A stretch of 64,000 bases of DNA from Sporomusaceae bacterium (GTDB lineage: Bacteria; Bacillota; Negativicutes; Sporomusales; UBA7701). The notes under the pieces were generated by a model, which was given only the letters and a program-made list of their open reading frames with translations, ran no database searches and was not told where the DNA came from. Shown one piece after another: positions 1 to 9,609 of the stretch. The stretch is from assembly GCA_031460455.1 (NCBI GenBank), contig JAVKTQ010000009.1, forward strand, positions 85,833 through 149,832, written 5' to 3'. Made by a program: the position numbers and the translations under genes. Each line of letters starts with the position of its first letter. The stretch's first letter is position 1.

Positions 1-215
1 TAAATCACCGTGATATTGCCCACCTCGCGGTCTACCTCGGCGATGCTCAGCGGCCTGCGCAGCAGCGGGTGATAGCTCTCCCCCACCCGCACATGCACGA
101 ACTGGCCGGGCTTCGCCGTCCTGGCGATTGCCGGCGCGCCGAGAGTCAGCCGCTTGATCATCGGTGCGAGGCTGAAATGCTCGATGACGATGCCGTCGGC
201 CACAGTCTTAGACAA
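1..215 (-). CDS. pyrK: Dihydroorotate dehydrogenase electron-transfer subunit, 5' part only
   Basis: PyrK is the FAD/2Fe-2S subunit that passes electrons from PyrD-type dihydroorotate dehydrogenase to NAD+. Only about 70 N-terminal residues lie in the window; the gene runs off the left edge. The translation contains [10 protein letters not shown] followed by [12 protein letters not shown], the FAD-binding signature of the PyrK/ferredoxin-reductase family. I chose the TTG at 215-213 because GGAGGAG sits 6 bases upstream; it overlaps the carB stop by 8 bases. An in-frame GTG at 203 is the alternative. It is the fifth gene of the pyr operon, and pyrD is expected next outside the window. Confidence 0.85.
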   Translation of the reverse strand, partial: MSKTVADGIVIEHFSLAPMIKRLTLGAPAIARTAKPGQFVHVRVGESYHPLLRRPLSIAEVDREVGNITVI

Positions 216-3200
216 GCGCGTCTCCTCCCCCCACGTAATCCTGGAGGGCGAGCACATACACCAGCCGCCGCTCCTTCATTACCTCCAGCACCCGCAGCAC
301 CTCGTTGGCCGTGTCGATCGACGTCAGGCAGGGGATGGCGTGCTCCACCGTCGCCCGGCGGATGCGGAACCCGTCCCGCTCCGGCTCCTTGCCCTGGGTC
401 AGGGTGTTGATAACCATATTTATCTTGCCGGCCTTGATAAGATCGATGATATTTATGCCCGATTCGCGCACCTTGAAAACCGTATATACTTCCAGGCCCA
501 GTCCCTGCAGGTACCTGGCCGTCCCCTCGGTCGCAATCAGCTTATAGCCCAGCTCGACAAAACTTTTCGCCAGTTCCCCGGCCTCTTCCTTGTCTTTGTC
601 GGCGACGGTGAACAGCACCGCGCCGGAGGCAGGGATGTTCATTCCCGCCGCCGTGATCGCCTTATAAAGCGCCCGCGCGTAGTTGAAGTCCACGCCCATC
701 ACCTCGCCGGTCGACTTCATCTCCGGCCCCAGCGATATATCCACCTGCTGCATCTTGGCGAACGAGAACACCGGCGCCTTCACCGCCGTATACTCCTGGT
801 TGGGCAGCAGCCCGCCCGCGTAGCCCATCTCCCTGAGCGTGACGCCCATCGCCGCCTTGGTCGCCAGATCGACCATCGGCACATTGGTCACCTTGCTCAG
901 GAAAGGGATGGTGCGGCTCGAGCGCGGGTTGACCTCCAGCACGTACACCGCCTCGTCCACCACCACATACTGGATGTTGATCAGCCCCTTCACCTTCAGG
1001 GCGAGGGCCAGCTTATTCGTATATTCGACGATCGTGTCCATTACCGCCTGCGAAAGCGTCTGCGGCGGATACACAGCGATGCTGTCGCCCGAGTGCACCC
1101 CGGCCCGCTCCACATGCTCCATGATGCCGGGGATCAGCACCTCCGTCCCGTCGGCGATCGCGTCCACCTCCACCTCGGTGCCCATCATATAGCGGTCGAC
1201 CAGCACCGGGTGCTCGGCGGAAGCCTTCACGGCGTAGCGCATATAATCCATCAGCTCGGCGACATTATAGACGATCTCCATCGCCCGGCCGCCCAGCACA
1301 TAAGACGGCCTCACCACCACCGGGAAGCCCACCTTCCCGGCCGCGGCCACCGCCTCCTCGGCATTCGTCACCGTCGTGCCCTTCGGCCGCGGGATGCCCA
1401 GCCTCTCCAGCAGCGCGTCGAACTTCTCGCGGTCCTCCGCCTGGTCGATATCGCCCACCGCCGTGCCGAAGATCGGCACCCCGGCCCTGGCCAGCGGCCC
1501 GGCCAGGTTGATCGCCGTCTGGCCGCCGAACTGGACGATTACCCCCTCCGGCTTCTCCTTCTCGACGATGTTCAGCACGTCCTCGGCCGTCAGCGGCTCG
1601 AAATACAGCCGGTCCGACGTATCGAAATCGGTGCTCACCGTCTCGGGGTTGTTATTCACGATGATCGACTCGAAGCCCATATCGCGGAGAGCCCACACCG
1701 AATGGACCGAGCAGTAGTCGAACTCGATCCCCTGGCCGATGCGGATCGGGCCCGACCCCAGCACCAGCACCTTGCGGCGGCCGGTCGTCGTCACCTCGTC
1801 CTCCTGGGCGTACGTCGAGTAGTAGTAAGGCGTCACCGCCTCGAACTCGGCCGCGCACGTATCCACCATCTTATAGCACGGCGTTATCCCTTTATCCTTG
1901 CGGAGCTGGCGGATATAGTCGGTCGTGCAGCCCGTCAGCTCGGCGATCGAGCGGTCGGCAAAACCCATCTTCTTGGCCGCCGCCAGCAGTTCGCCGGTCA
2001 GGTTCTGCTCCTTCAGCCGTTTTTCCATCGCCACGATAGCGGCGATCTTGCCGATGAACCAGCGGTCGATCGCCGTCACCTTGCAAATATCCTCGATGCT
2101 TATGCCGCGGCGCAGCGCCTCGGCAATCACAAACGCCCGCTCGTCGTTGGCCAGCTTCAGGTTGTCGCGGACCTTCTCGGTGCTCAGCGCGGCAATCTCC
2201 GGGATATGAAGGCGATGCAGGCCGATCTCCAGCGAGCGGACCGCCTTTAAAAGCGCCCCCTCGAACGACCGGTCGATCGCCATCACCTCGCCTGTCGCCT
2301 TCATCTGCGTGCCGAGGATGCGGTCGGCGAAATTGAACTTATCGAACGGCCAGCGCGGGAACTTCACCACGCAGTAGTCGAGCGTCGGCTCGTGGCAGGC
2401 CTTGGTTTTCTCCGTCACCGCATTCACAATCTCGTCCAGGTGGTAGCCGATGGCGATCTTGCTCGCCACCTTGGCGATCGGGTAACCCGTCGCCTTCGAC
2501 GCCAGCGCCGACGAACGGCTCACCCGCGGATTGACCTCGATGACGTAATACTGAGTGCTGTGCGGGTCGAGAGCATACTGCACGTTGCAGCCCCCCTCGA
2601 TGCCCAGCGCGCGGATGATCGTCAGCGACGCCGTCCGCAGCATCTGGTACTCGTAGTCGGTCAGCGTCTGCGACGGCGCCACCACGATGCTGTCGCCAGT
2701 GTGGATGCCCACCGGGTCGAAATTCTCCATATTACAGACCGTGATGCAGGTATTGTTCGCATCCCGCATCACCTCGTACTCGATCTCCTTCCAGCCGGCC
2801 ACGCTCCGCTCCACCAGCACCTGGCCGATGGGGCTGTGCTTCAGACCGCGGATGACGATATCCCTCAGCTCGGCATCGTTCGCCGCGATGCCGCCGCCCG
2901 TGCCGCCCAGCGTATAAGCCGGCCGGACGATGAGCGGGAAGCCGATCTTGGCCGCGAACGCCTGCGCGCTCGCCAAGTCCTCCACGATCACGCTCTCCGG
3001 CACCGGCTGGCCGATCTCCTCCATCGTCTGCTTGAAAAGCTCGCGATCCTCGGCCTTCCTGATCGCCTCCAGCGGCGTCCCCAGCAGCACCACGCCGTAC
3101 TTTTCCAGCACGCCGCGCTTCGCCACCTCGACCGCCATATTCAGTCCCACCTGGCCGCCGAGCGTCGGCAGCAGCCCGTCCGGCCGCTCCTTATCGATAA

Positions 3201-3429
3201 CCTCGGCCACGAACTCAGGGGTGATCGGCTCGATATACACCCGGTCGGCGATATTCGCATCCGTCATAATCGTTGCCGGGTTGGAGTTTATCAGCACCAC
3301 CTCGAGGCCCTCCTCCTTGAGGGCCCGGCAGGCCTGGGTGCCGGCGTAGTCGAACTCGGCCGCCTGGCCGATCACGATCGGCCCCGACCCGATAACCATA
3401 ACCTTCTTCAGCTTAGTATTCTTCGGCAC
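208..3429 (-). CDS. carB: Carbamoyl-phosphate synthase large subunit
   Basis: The 1073-residue protein makes carbamoyl phosphate from ammonia (supplied by CarA), bicarbonate and two ATP. It has the duplicated ATP-grasp layout: a [20 protein letters not shown] block at the N-terminus is repeated as [15 protein letters not shown] near residue 560, each followed by an ATP-grasp module ([12 protein letters not shown] and [12 protein letters not shown]). The C-terminal MGS-like allosteric domain includes the region around ATEGTARYL. Length matches the family. The GTG start at 3429 follows GAGGGG, two bases after the carA stop, so translation is probably coupled. It lies inside the PyrR-controlled pyr operon, so it probably serves pyrimidine synthesis; arginine use cannot be excluded. 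Confidence 0.97.
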   Translation of the reverse strand: MPKNTKLKKVMVIGSGPIVIGQAAEFDYAGTQACRALKEEGLEVVLINSNPATIMTDANIADRVYIEPITPEFVAEVIDKERPDGLLPTLGGQVGLNMAVEVAKRGVLEKYGVVLLGTPLEAIRKAEDRELFKQTMEEIGQPVPESVIVEDLASAQAFAAKIGFPLIVRPAYTLGGTGGGIAANDAELRDIVIRGLKHSPIGQVLVERSVAGWKEIEYEVMRDANNTCITVCNMENFDPVGIHTGDSIVVAPSQTLTDYEYQMLRTASLTIIRALGIEGGCNVQYALDPHSTQYYVIEVNPRVSRSSALASKATGYPIAKVASKIAIGYHLDEIVNAVTEKTKACHEPTLDYCVVKFPRWPFDKFNFADRILGTQMKATGEVMAIDRSFEGALLKAVRSLEIGLHRLHIPEIAALSTEKVRDNLKLANDERAFVIAEALRRGISIEDICKVTAIDRWFIGKIAAIVAMEKRLKEQNLTGELLAAAKKMGFADRSIAELTGCTTDYIRQLRKDKGITPCYKMVDTCAAEFEAVTPYYYSTYAQEDEVTTTGRRKVLVLGSGPIRIGQGIEFDYCSVHSVWALRDMGFESIIVNNNPETVSTDFDTSDRLYFEPLTAEDVLNIVEKEKPEGVIVQFGGQTAINLAGPLARAGVPIFGTAVGDIDQAEDREKFDALLERLGIPRPKGTTVTNAEEAVAAAGKVGFPVVVRPSYVLGGRAMEIVYNVAELMDYMRYAVKASAEHPVLVDRYMMGTEVEVDAIADGTEVLIPGIMEHVERAGVHSGDSIAVYPPQTLSQAVMDTIVEYTNKLALALKVKGLINIQYVVVDEAVYVLEVNPRSSRTIPFLSKVTNVPMVDLATKAAMGVTLREMGYAGGLLPNQEYTAVKAPVFSFAKMQQVDISLGPEMKSTGEVMGVDFNYARALYKAITAAGMNIPASGAVLFTVADKDKEEAGELAKSFVELGYKLIATEGTARYLQGLGLEVYTVFKVRESGINIIDLIKAGKINMVINTLTQGKEPERDGFRIRRATVEHAIPCLTSIDTANEVLRVLEVMKERRLVYVLALQDYVGGGDALV

Positions 3430-3431
3430 CT

Positions 3432-4496
3432 TTACCCCTCCTTCCGCAGCAGCTCCATATATTCGGCGAATAAATACGTGTTATCGTCCGGTCCCGGCGC
3501 CGCCTCAGGGTGGTACTGCACCGAAAAGATCGGCAGCGCCTTGTGCTTCATCCCCTCGATCGTCCCGTCGTTCACCGCCCGGTGGGTCACGATATAATCC
3601 TTGCCGTCCAGCGTCGCCTCCGCCACCGCGTAGCCGTGGTTCTGCGACGTTATATACACCCGGCCGGTCGCCACATCCTTCACAGGATGATTCGCGCCGC
3701 GGTGGCCGAACTTCAGCTTGTACGTATCAGCGCCCGATGCCAGCGCCAGCAGCTGGTGCCCCAGGCAGATGCCGAAAATCGGCTTCCTGCCCATCAGTTC
3801 CTTCACCGCCTGAATCGACTTCGGCACATCCTTCGGGTCGCCCGGGCCGTTCGACAGAAACACCCCCGCGAACCCGCGGCCCAAGATCTCCGCCGCCGGC
3901 GTATCGGCCGGGAACACCGTCAGGTCGCAGCCCGCCTTCACCAGCGAATTCAGGATATTGCGTTTGATGCCGTAATCCAGCACCGCCACCCGCGGCCCCT
4001 CGGCCGGCATGCGGTACACCTCCTTGGGCGTCACCTCCGCCACCACATCGAGCTCCGGCGGGCGGCCGAACAGTGCCTTTATCTCCTCCGCCCCCGCCTC
4101 CGCGGGCACGATAACACCCTTCATCGTCCCCGCCGAGCGGATGCGGCGCGTCACCGCCCGCGTATCCACCCCGTGGATGCACGGGATGCCGCGGCTCAGC
4201 AGATACTGCGGCAGGCTGCACTCCGTCTGCCAGTTGCTCGGCTCGCCGGCCAGCTCGCTGATCACGAACCCCCGCACATAAGACTTTATCGCCTGGTCGT
4301 ATATCGCCGCCGTACCGTAATTGCCGATCAGCGGATACGTCATCGTCACGATCTGGCCGCAGTACGAAGGATCGGTCAGCACCTCCTGGTAGCCGGTCAT
4401 GCCCGTGTTGAACACAACCTCGCCCACCGCCCGCTCGCGGCTTATCACCTCGCCGGCGAAAACGCTGCCGTCCTCCAGAATAAGCTTTCCTATCAT
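3432..4496 (-). CDS. carA: Carbamoyl-phosphate synthase small (glutaminase) subunit
   Basis: CarA hydrolyses glutamine and channels ammonia to CarB. The 354-residue protein has the N-terminal CPSase small-subunit domain ([26 protein letters not shown]) and a C-terminal class I glutamine amidotransferase domain with the nucleophile motif [10 protein letters not shown] and the late catalytic pair HPE in [13 protein letters not shown] chose the ATG at 4496 because GGGGAGG lies 7 bases upstream. It overlaps the pyrC stop as ATGA, a sign of translational coupling. A GTG two codons earlier is possible. Third gene of the pyr operon. Confidence 0.96.
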   Translation of the reverse strand: MIGKLILEDGSVFAGEVISRERAVGEVVFNTGMTGYQEVLTDPSYCGQIVTMTYPLIGNYGTAAIYDQAIKSYVRGFVISELAGEPSNWQTECSLPQYLLSRGIPCIHGVDTRAVTRRIRSAGTMKGVIVPAEAGAEEIKALFGRPPELDVVAEVTPKEVYRMPAEGPRVAVLDYGIKRNILNSLVKAGCDLTVFPADTPAAEILGRGFAGVFLSNGPGDPKDVPKSIQAVKELMGRKPIFGICLGHQLLALASGADTYKLKFGHRGANHPVKDVATGRVYITSQNHGYAVAEATLDGKDYIVTHRAVNDGTIEGMKHKALPIFSVQYHPEAAPGPDDNTYLFAEYMELLRKEG

Positions 4497-5782
4497 CCGC
4501 ACACCTCCCCGTTCCTCATCGCAAAGCGTCCGCCGACAATCGTCGCCACCGCCCTGCCTTTAAGCCGCTTACCCTCAAACGGGGTGCATTTGCCCCGCGT
4601 ATAAAACCTCTCGCTTTCCACCGTCCACTCCGCCTCCGGGTCCAGCACCGTAATATCGGCCGCCGCCCCCGCCTTCAGGCTGCCCGCCTCCAGGCCGAGC
4701 ACGCGCGCCGGCGCCGCCGTCAGCTTCTCCACGACCTCCGGCAGCGTCAGCTTGCCGCTGTGGTAAAGCCCCGTCAGCACCACGCCCGCCGCCGTCTCCA
4801 GGCCAGCGAACCCGCTTGGCGCGTAGCGGAACTCCATATCCTTCTCCTCATAAGCGTGCGGCGCATGGTCGGTCGCGATACAATCGATCGTCCCGTCCTT
4901 CAGCCCGGCCACCAGCGCGTCCACATGCTCGCGCGACCGCAGCGGCGGATTCACCTTCGTCGCCGGGTCGTAGCCGACCACTGCCTCATCCGTCAGCGTC
5001 AGATTATGGGGCGTAGCCTCGGCCGTCACCTTCGCGCCCCGCGCCTTGGCCCGGCGGATAAGTTCCACCGCCCCCGCCGTGCTCACATGGGCCACATGCA
5101 GCCTGCCGCCCGTATACTCCGCCAGCATAATATCGCGGCCTACCGCGATATCCTCGGCCACCGCCGGCCGGCCCTTCAGGCCCAGCATCGCCGACACCGC
5201 GCCCTCGTGCATAAAGCCGTCCTCGACCAGCGACTCCTCCTCCGCGTGCGAGATAATCAGCCCGCCGAACATACCGGCGTACTCCAGCCCCGTCCGCAGG
5301 ATGCGGGCGCTGTTCACATGGTGGCCGTCGTCCGACAGCGCCACCGCCCCGGCCAGCAGCATATCGCCGACCTCCGCCAGCTCCTTGCCCTCCTGGCCCT
5401 TCGTCAGCGCGCCGATCACCTTCACATTCACAACGCCCTCGAGCTCGGCGCGGCGCATCAGGCCGTTCACCAGCACCGCGTTATCCACCGCCGGCCGCGT
5501 GTTCGGCATACTGCACACCGTCGTAAACCCGCCGGCCGCAGCCGCCCGCGTCCCCGAAGCGAAATCCTCCTTCGCCTCCTGGCCGGGCTCGCGCAGATGC
5601 GCGTGCATATCGATAAAACCGGGCGCTACCACCAGACCGCGGGCGTCGAAAACCTCCGCCCCGCCGGCGTCGATATCGCCGCCGATCCTCGCGATCACGC
5701 CGTCCTCGATCAAAACATCGCCAACCTTATCAAGCTTCTGCGCCGGGTCGATTATCCGGCCGCCCTTAAGCAGTAGTTTCAA
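4493..5782 (-). CDS. pyrC: Dihydroorotase, class I
   Basis: It cyclises N-carbamoyl-aspartate to dihydroorotate, the third step of UMP synthesis. The 429-residue amidohydrolase shows the metal-binding motif [13 protein letters not shown], the substrate-site MPNTRPAVD, a later metal His in ISHAEEES and HVAHVST, and the catalytic Asp motif [10 protein letters not shown] near residue 305. Size and motifs fit the long class I Gram-positive type rather than the short E. coli type. The TTG start at 5782 is preceded by GGGAGGG and overlaps the end of pyrB by 17 bases, typical of coupled pyr genes. Confidence 0.95.
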   Translation of the reverse strand: MKLLLKGGRIIDPAQKLDKVGDVLIEDGVIARIGGDIDAGGAEVFDARGLVVAPGFIDMHAHLREPGQEAKEDFASGTRAAAAGGFTTVCSMPNTRPAVDNAVLVNGLMRRAELEGVVNVKVIGALTKGQEGKELAEVGDMLLAGAVALSDDGHHVNSARILRTGLEYAGMFGGLIISHAEEESLVEDGFMHEGAVSAMLGLKGRPAVAEDIAVGRDIMLAEYTGGRLHVAHVSTAGAVELIRRAKARGAKVTAEATPHNLTLTDEAVVGYDPATKVNPPLRSREHVDALVAGLKDGTIDCIATDHAPHAYEEKDMEFRYAPSGFAGLETAAGVVLTGLYHSGKLTLPEVVEKLTAAPARVLGLEAGSLKAGAAADITVLDPEAEWTVESERFYTRGKCTPFEGKRLKGRAVATIVGGRFAMRNGEVCG

Positions 5783-6722
5783 CTTTAGTCCCTCCCATCA
5801 GCACAAGGAACAGAATCGCCATTCGCACAGCCAGGCCGTTCTTCACCTGCTCCTGGATGACCGACTGATCGCTGTACGCCACATCAGGCGAGATCTCCAG
5901 CCCCCGGTTCATCGGGCCGGGATGCATCACCAGCGCGTCCGGCTTGGCCAGATTCAGCCTCGCCTTATTTATCCCGAAAATGCGCGCATACTCGCGGGCC
6001 GTCGGGAAAAGCCCCTTCTGCTGCCGCTCCTTCTGGATACGGAGGATATTCACCACATCCGCCCCCTCCAGCGCCGGCTCCACCCGGTCGTACACCTGCA
6101 CACCCATCCGGTCCATATCGCGGGGCAGCAGCGTCCGCGGACCCGCCACCCGCACCTCGGCCCCCAGCTTTAAGAGCGCCCAGATATTCGAGCGCGCCAC
6201 CCGGCTGTGGAGGATATCGCCCACGATCGCCACCTTCAGCCCGGCGATATCGCCCTTCTTCTCCTTGATCGAAAACATATCCAGCAGACCCTGGGTCGGA
6301 TGCTCGTGCTGCCCGTCGCCGGCATTAACGATCACCGGCTTCACCACCTTGGCCGCGTAATGCGACGACCCCTCGGCCTCGTGACGCATCACGATCACAT
6401 CCACCCCCATCGCCTCCACCGTCAGCAGCGTGTCCCGCAGGCTCTCGCCCTTCACCACGCTAGAGGCGCTTGTCGTGATATTCACCACATCCGCCCCCAG
6501 ATACTTGCCGGCCAGCTCGAAAGAAGTCCTCGTCCGCGTACTCGGCTCGAAGAACAGATTCACGATCGACTTGCCCCTCAGCGTCGGCACCTTCTTAATA
6601 TCCCGGTCGATGATATTCTTCATCTCGCGGGCCGTGTCGAGAATCAGCTCCATCTCCGGCACGCTCATGCCCTGCAGCTCCAAAATATCCCGTCCGCGCA
6701 GCGAAACCTGGCTTTTCGTCAT
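5766..6722 (-). CDS. pyrB: Aspartate carbamoyltransferase catalytic subunit
   Basis: It condenses carbamoyl phosphate and aspartate, the committed step of pyrimidine synthesis. The 318-residue protein carries the carbamoyl-phosphate motif [15 protein letters not shown], the HPTQGLLD segment, and the aspartate-binding MHPGPMNRG near the C-terminus. I chose the ATG at 6722 (MTKSQ...) because GGAGAGAGG lies just upstream and the family is about 310 residues; an upstream in-frame extension to 6812 would run through the leader terminator. First gene of the operon, directly after two PyrR attenuators. No pyrI regulatory subunit is present, as usual in Bacillota. Confidence 0.96.
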   Translation of the reverse strand: MTKSQVSLRGRDILELQGMSVPEMELILDTAREMKNIIDRDIKKVPTLRGKSIVNLFFEPSTRTRTSFELAGKYLGADVVNITTSASSVVKGESLRDTLLTVEAMGVDVIVMRHEAEGSSHYAAKVVKPVIVNAGDGQHEHPTQGLLDMFSIKEKKGDIAGLKVAIVGDILHSRVARSNIWALLKLGAEVRVAGPRTLLPRDMDRMGVQVYDRVEPALEGADVVNILRIQKERQQKGLFPTAREYARIFGINKARLNLAKPDALVMHPGPMNRGLEISPDVAYSDQSVIQEQVKNGLAVRMAILFLVLMGGTKVETTA

Positions 6723-6786
6723 CAGCCTCTCTCCTCCCGTTCTCTCTTCCATATGATACCCAAGCCTGGCTCCCCGCTTCCCGGAC

Positions 6787-6824
6787 AAATTAAAGCCCTC
6801 TCGGCACACCAAGGCGCGAGAAGG
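6787..6824 (-). terminator. Leader terminator of second PyrR attenuator
   Basis: On the minus strand GCCTTCTCG pairs with CGAGAGGGC (one G-U pair), followed by the T-rich tail TTTAATTT. It lies between the second PyrR site and pyrB, where a PyrR-dependent terminator is expected. Confidence 0.75.
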
Positions 6825-6848
6825 CCATACAAACCCTTCGTATAGTTC

Positions 6849-6879
6849 CCTTCCCGGCCTCGCAGGACCAGCTTAAAGG
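6849..6879 (-). promoter_or_regulatory. PyrR-binding RNA site 2 (pyrB-proximal)
   Basis: The minus strand reads TTTAAGCTGGTCCTGCGAGG and then CCGGGAAGG. The core GGTCCTGCGAGGCC fits the PyrR anti-antiterminator loop known from Bacillus pyr leaders (TCC-G-GAGG in the loop of a small stem). With UMP bound, PyrR would hold this stem and allow the terminator at 6787-6824 to form. pyrR itself is not in the window. Confidence 0.8.
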
Positions 6880-6897
6880 TACCATATTATCACAATA

Positions 6898-6927
6898 GCC
6901 TCCCCGCGTGTGAGCACGCAAGAAGGC
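6898..6927 (-). terminator. Leader terminator of first PyrR attenuator
   Basis: On the minus strand GCCTTCTTGCGTG pairs along its full length with CACGCGGGGAGGC using G-U pairs around a CTCA loop. The tail is TATTGTGATAA, a weaker U-tract than the second copy, so this may be a leaky terminator. Confidence 0.6.
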
Positions 6928-6947
6928 CAATCCCTCGGCATCAGATC

Positions 6948-6978
6948 CTTCCCGGTCTCACAGGACCAGTTTAAAGGC
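6948..6978 (-). promoter_or_regulatory. PyrR-binding RNA site 1 (promoter-proximal)
   Basis: Second copy of the PyrR motif; the minus strand has TTTAAACTGGTCCTGTGAG then ACCGGGAAGG. Compared with site 2 the small stem changes from GGTC/GGCC to GGTC/GACC and still pairs. It lies only about 12 bases after the predicted transcription start. Confidence 0.8.
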
Positions 6979-6996
6979 TATTATGTTATTGTCAAT

Positions 6997-7026
6997 ATTC
7001 TACCACCTACATTTTGTGCCTGTCAA
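6997..7026 (-). promoter_or_regulatory. pyr operon promoter
   Basis: The minus strand has TTGACA (7026-7021), an 18-bp spacer and TAGAAT (7002-6997), a good sigma-A promoter. The predicted start is near 6990, so the transcript begins just before PyrR site 1. Confidence 0.75.
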
Positions 7027-7029
7027 TAG

Positions 7030-7157
7030 GGGAAGGCGCTTCAAAAATCCATCTGCGGCGTTGCTCCTCGGCTGCCATCCTCAGCGTACGTTCGTGTACG
7101 CTTCCGGTGTCATCCTCCGGTGCGCCTTGCATCTGGAGCTTTTGAAACGCCTTCCGG
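7030..7157. repeat. Palindromic intergenic repeat, copy D1
   Basis: A 128-bp imperfect palindrome. Outer arms GGAAGGCG and CGCCTTCC, then TTCAAAA and TTTTGAA, enclose TCCATCTGCGGCGTTG on one side and CGCCTTGCATCTGGAGC on the other, with a central GCGTACG...GTACGC. A second copy in the opposite orientation lies at 32045-32167. It touches the -35 box of the pyr promoter. No ORF in it looks real. Confidence 0.75.
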
Positions 7158-7180
7158 CAGTACAAGAAAAGGTCTTGTTT

Positions 7181-8074
7181 TCATTCTTTAGTCTTCACCA
7201 TATCAAACGAGCCGAAAAAGTTAATTAAATTTGACATTTTGGACTTAAATGTTGCGTAATTCAAAATAACATACATGGATGGATAATTATTGGCTACCCA
7301 ATCGACATAATGTTCAAATCTACCATACATCGAAGTGGCAAGAGGCTGGTTAAATTTTCGTATTTTTTCCTCATTAAAAATCTCTTTGAATTTTTCTCTA
7401 GTAAAGCGATTCAATTCGTTATCTGGTGTCTCGCGAAGTATGACAATATCTTTTTGTTCGGCGACTTCTTCAATATTTTTAGCCTGTCTAATGTCATTAA
7501 TCGATAAACCCTCTTTTATTCGCCATAATTCCGCTGTAGTTACAATAATAGGTACTAAAACAAATATTGGTGTCTTGTAGCCGAATGAGGCTAATTGGAT
7601 ATCAAGGCTGTGAATCAAATTATCAATCACAGCAAATTTCAGTTGCTGAATACCTTCTTTAATCGCTTTAGGATTACTATTGTCACGTAGTAATTCCACT
7701 CCTTTATAACAGAGGCTATATTCCTGATTATTGAATCGCCCATAGTTTAATTTATATGTGGACAATATATCAAGACTGGTAAATGTTTCGCAAAATTCAC
7801 AATAAAAGAATTCATATCGATCAGGTGTAAATACCCACTTTGTATTATCATGGCGATATTTACACTCTATAAAAATGTTTAATTTTAATTTTGAATCGTA
7901 TTCTTTTTGGCCAAAAATATCTGTAGAAAATGTAATTGGAATCCCATTCTCATTTAATCGTTCATATTTATACTCTGATGGATGCGAAATGTTCAACTCC
8001 TCCAAAGTCTGCCTGACATCATGCTCAAGCGGAAGCCCTGAAGATAAAAAAATTTCTTTCCAATCTTTACTCAT
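7181..8074 (-). CDS. Uncharacterised protein, possible PD-(D/E)XK nuclease
   Basis: 297 residues, no family recognised with certainty. Asp52 in FSTDIFG and Glu70-x-Lys72 in NIFIECKYR, on successive predicted strands after an early Glu17, resemble the D...ExK core of restriction-endonuclease-like folds. A CEFC pair lies at residues 92-95. There is no signal peptide. The ATG at 8074 follows GGAG at a good distance. Base and codon use are strikingly AT-rich (AAA, ATT, TTT codons) against GC-rich neighbours, pointing to recent acquisition. It stands alone between two intergenic repeats, with no methylase or helicase partner. A role in defence or DNA cleavage is inference only. Confidence 0.6.
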   Translation of the reverse strand: MSKDWKEIFLSSGLPLEHDVRQTLEELNISHPSEYKYERLNENGIPITFSTDIFGQKEYDSKLKLNIFIECKYRHDNTKWVFTPDRYEFFYCEFCETFTSLDILSTYKLNYGRFNNQEYSLCYKGVELLRDNSNPKAIKEGIQQLKFAVIDNLIHSLDIQLASFGYKTPIFVLVPIIVTTAELWRIKEGLSINDIRQAKNIEEVAEQKDIVILRETPDNELNRFTREKFKEIFNEEKIRKFNQPLATSMYGRFEHYVDWVANNYPSMYVILNYATFKSKMSNLINFFGSFDMVKTKE

Positions 8075-8186
8075 TTATTATTCTCCATTTTATGGTTTTG
8101 TGTTTGAATTCTGTAAATATGAAAAAAAACCTTTGAATACTTTTTGCCTTCTTTATGATATTGTTTGCGACTTCCCCCGGTACTGG

Positions 8187-8446
8187 TCACCCAAGCGATG
8201 ATGGCGGCGAAATTGCTAACCTCATCGGCGACAGCACCGTAGCAGCACCAAATTCACGTCCATGTTCAATTGTCGCTTCTCGCGGCCGTCCATGGCTGCT
8301 CGTGCGGTGCTGTACCCGCAAGGGGCAGGCCGCAGTTCTAAGCGCTAAAGCGCTAAGAACTTGCGCACGTACCGGCTCCTTCGCCAAGTAGCGGCCGCCG
8401 GCCTCGCTCTGGCACGGGGGGGTCGCCCCAACGCCGGGGACGCCGC
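8187..8446. repeat. Intergenic repeat, copy A
   Basis: About 260 bp, closely related along its whole length to 46376-46626 and partly to 59431-59685, all in the same orientation. Shared blocks include AATTCACGTCCATGTTCA, GCCGTCCATGGC, CGGTGCTGTACCCGCA and AAGTAGCGGCCG. A hairpin at 8335-8360 has arms GTTCT/AGAAC and AGCGC/GCGCT around a TAAA loop. A 9-bp stem ACAGCACCG/CGGTGCTGT can also form. Short ORFs across it on both strands look like by-products of its base composition. Confidence 0.8.
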
Positions 8447-8472
8447 AGGCGGAAAAGACACGGAAAAACAAA

Positions 8473-8500
8473 AAAACTCCCGGATTTCTCCGGGAGTTTT
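8473..8500 (-). terminator. Terminator after the exported-protein gene
   Basis: AAAACTCCCGGA pairs with TCCGGGAGTTTT around a short loop, with a run of A on the plus strand giving the U-tract for minus-strand transcripts. It starts two bases after the stop of the gene ending at 8502. Confidence 0.85.
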
Positions 8501-8501
8501 G

Positions 8502-9578
8502 CTAATCGAGGACAATCTCCTCCGTCACCACGCGGCGCTCCGGGCCGGCCAGGTACTGCACGACGATCACGTCGGGCTTCCCCCACTCCACCTTCAAAAC
8601 TGCCTTTCGACGTACTTCCACCAGTGTCGTGAATTTCTGTTTCATTTTTACTTCTTTGTAATAGCCCTTGTTGTCAAACATGTCCCGTATTATCAGCGTA
8701 TCGGCGCTCGCTATATAAACGACCCGATTGCCGTTCTCGGCCAATACTTCATCATACCTGTCCGAGCGTTTCTTAGCTTTGATATCATAATACTCGCTGC
8801 TGCTGTTTCCGGGGTGGTATACCTTGCGGATTCGCACGATATTGTCGTTGTACATCGTAACTGTCGGCCCGGTCAAGGGTCTGTCAAAGTAGATTTCTTC
8901 CTTTTCCTCGTCAAAAATTCTGATCGTATAGCGGTAGTCTACGTCCTTCGTCACCTTAAAATGCTTCTCGTCCGCCAACGTTTCGACCGGCACGACTATG
9001 AGCTTGTAACTTTTACCGTCCCATCTGTATAATCTTAACCCTAATATCAATTCCTTCCAGGGAGAAATATCGCTGGCCCGCACACCGATCGGAACCGCCT
9101 GGATCACAAAGTGCCCGACATGATTCAACCTATCGCTATCATCATAATAAGAAATCCCCAGGGTTGCCGACGTGCTCACGCCGTGATAGAACGGATGGAG
9201 TAACTTCCAAACCAAATCCAGCCTGCCGTCGTTGTTGAGATCCGCTTTGGCTATCGCTATAAGGACAGTCTGCTTTGTAATCGCTTCCGCTTTTTCAAAG
9301 TCAGCAGCGTAGTGTCTCCTTATAAGGCTTCTCTCTTCGGCGAAATCCGTCGTCGAGAAATCCAGCCACTCGATTTTATCCCCGTAAATTTTCATAGACT
9401 CAGCGCGGATATTGGCCGAGTAGTCTGGAAGCCCGGGTTTGCTTTTTGCTGCCGCCTCGTTGACGACGGCTTCCTGCTTCGCGGACGCTTCAGGGGCCTT
9501 GTCCCCGTCCTGCGCGGCAAAAAGGAGCACCGCGCCCATTGCCACAACGACAACAATGACGACGATGCTCCTCTTCAC
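8502..9578 (-). CDS. Exported or membrane-anchored protein of unknown function
   Basis: 358 residues. Residues 1-20 form a hydrophobic signal or anchor (VKRSIVVIVVVVAMG), so the rest probably faces the cell exterior or periplasm. A segment reading ADLNNDGRLDLVWK resembles FG-GAP/VCBS calcium-loop repeats, but I see only one. I chose the GTG at 9578 because AGGGA lies 6 bases upstream; a TTG six codons earlier has no good site. It begins 31 bases after the lysozyme-domain gene stop and is followed by a terminator, so the two are probably co-transcribed. An immunity role against that neighbour is a hypothesis from position and exported location only. Confidence 0.7.
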   Translation of the reverse strand: MKRSIVVIVVVVAMGAVLLFAAQDGDKAPEASAKQEAVVNEAAAKSKPGLPDYSANIRAESMKIYGDKIEWLDFSTTDFAEERSLIRRHYAADFEKAEAITKQTVLIAIAKADLNNDGRLDLVWKLLHPFYHGVSTSATLGISYYDDSDRLNHVGHFVIQAVPIGVRASDISPWKELILGLRLYRWDGKSYKLIVVPVETLADEKHFKVTKDVDYRYTIRIFDEEKEEIYFDRPLTGPTVTMYNDNIVRIRKVYHPGNSSSEYYDIKAKKRSDRYDEVLAENGNRVVYIASADTLIIRDMFDNKGYYKEVKMKQKFTTLVEVRRKAVLKVEWGKPDVIVVQYLAGPERRVVTEEIVLD

Positions 9579-9609
9579 GACACATCCCTCGCTCAACTTC
9601 CTATTTTTG

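Noticed and set aside
1652..1858. Short minus-strand frames inside carB
   Set aside because: Alternative frames of carB with no start signal.
154..2250. 698-codon plus-strand frame antisense to carB
   Set aside because: Arg/His/Leu-rich composition typical of a GC-rich antisense frame; carB on the other strand has full family motifs.
8187..8471. 94-codon minus-strand frame, similar to an 84-codon frame at 46379-46633
   Set aside because: The similarity comes from the shared DNA repeat. Plus-strand frames there are equally open and similar, and the hairpin arms change without respect to codons.
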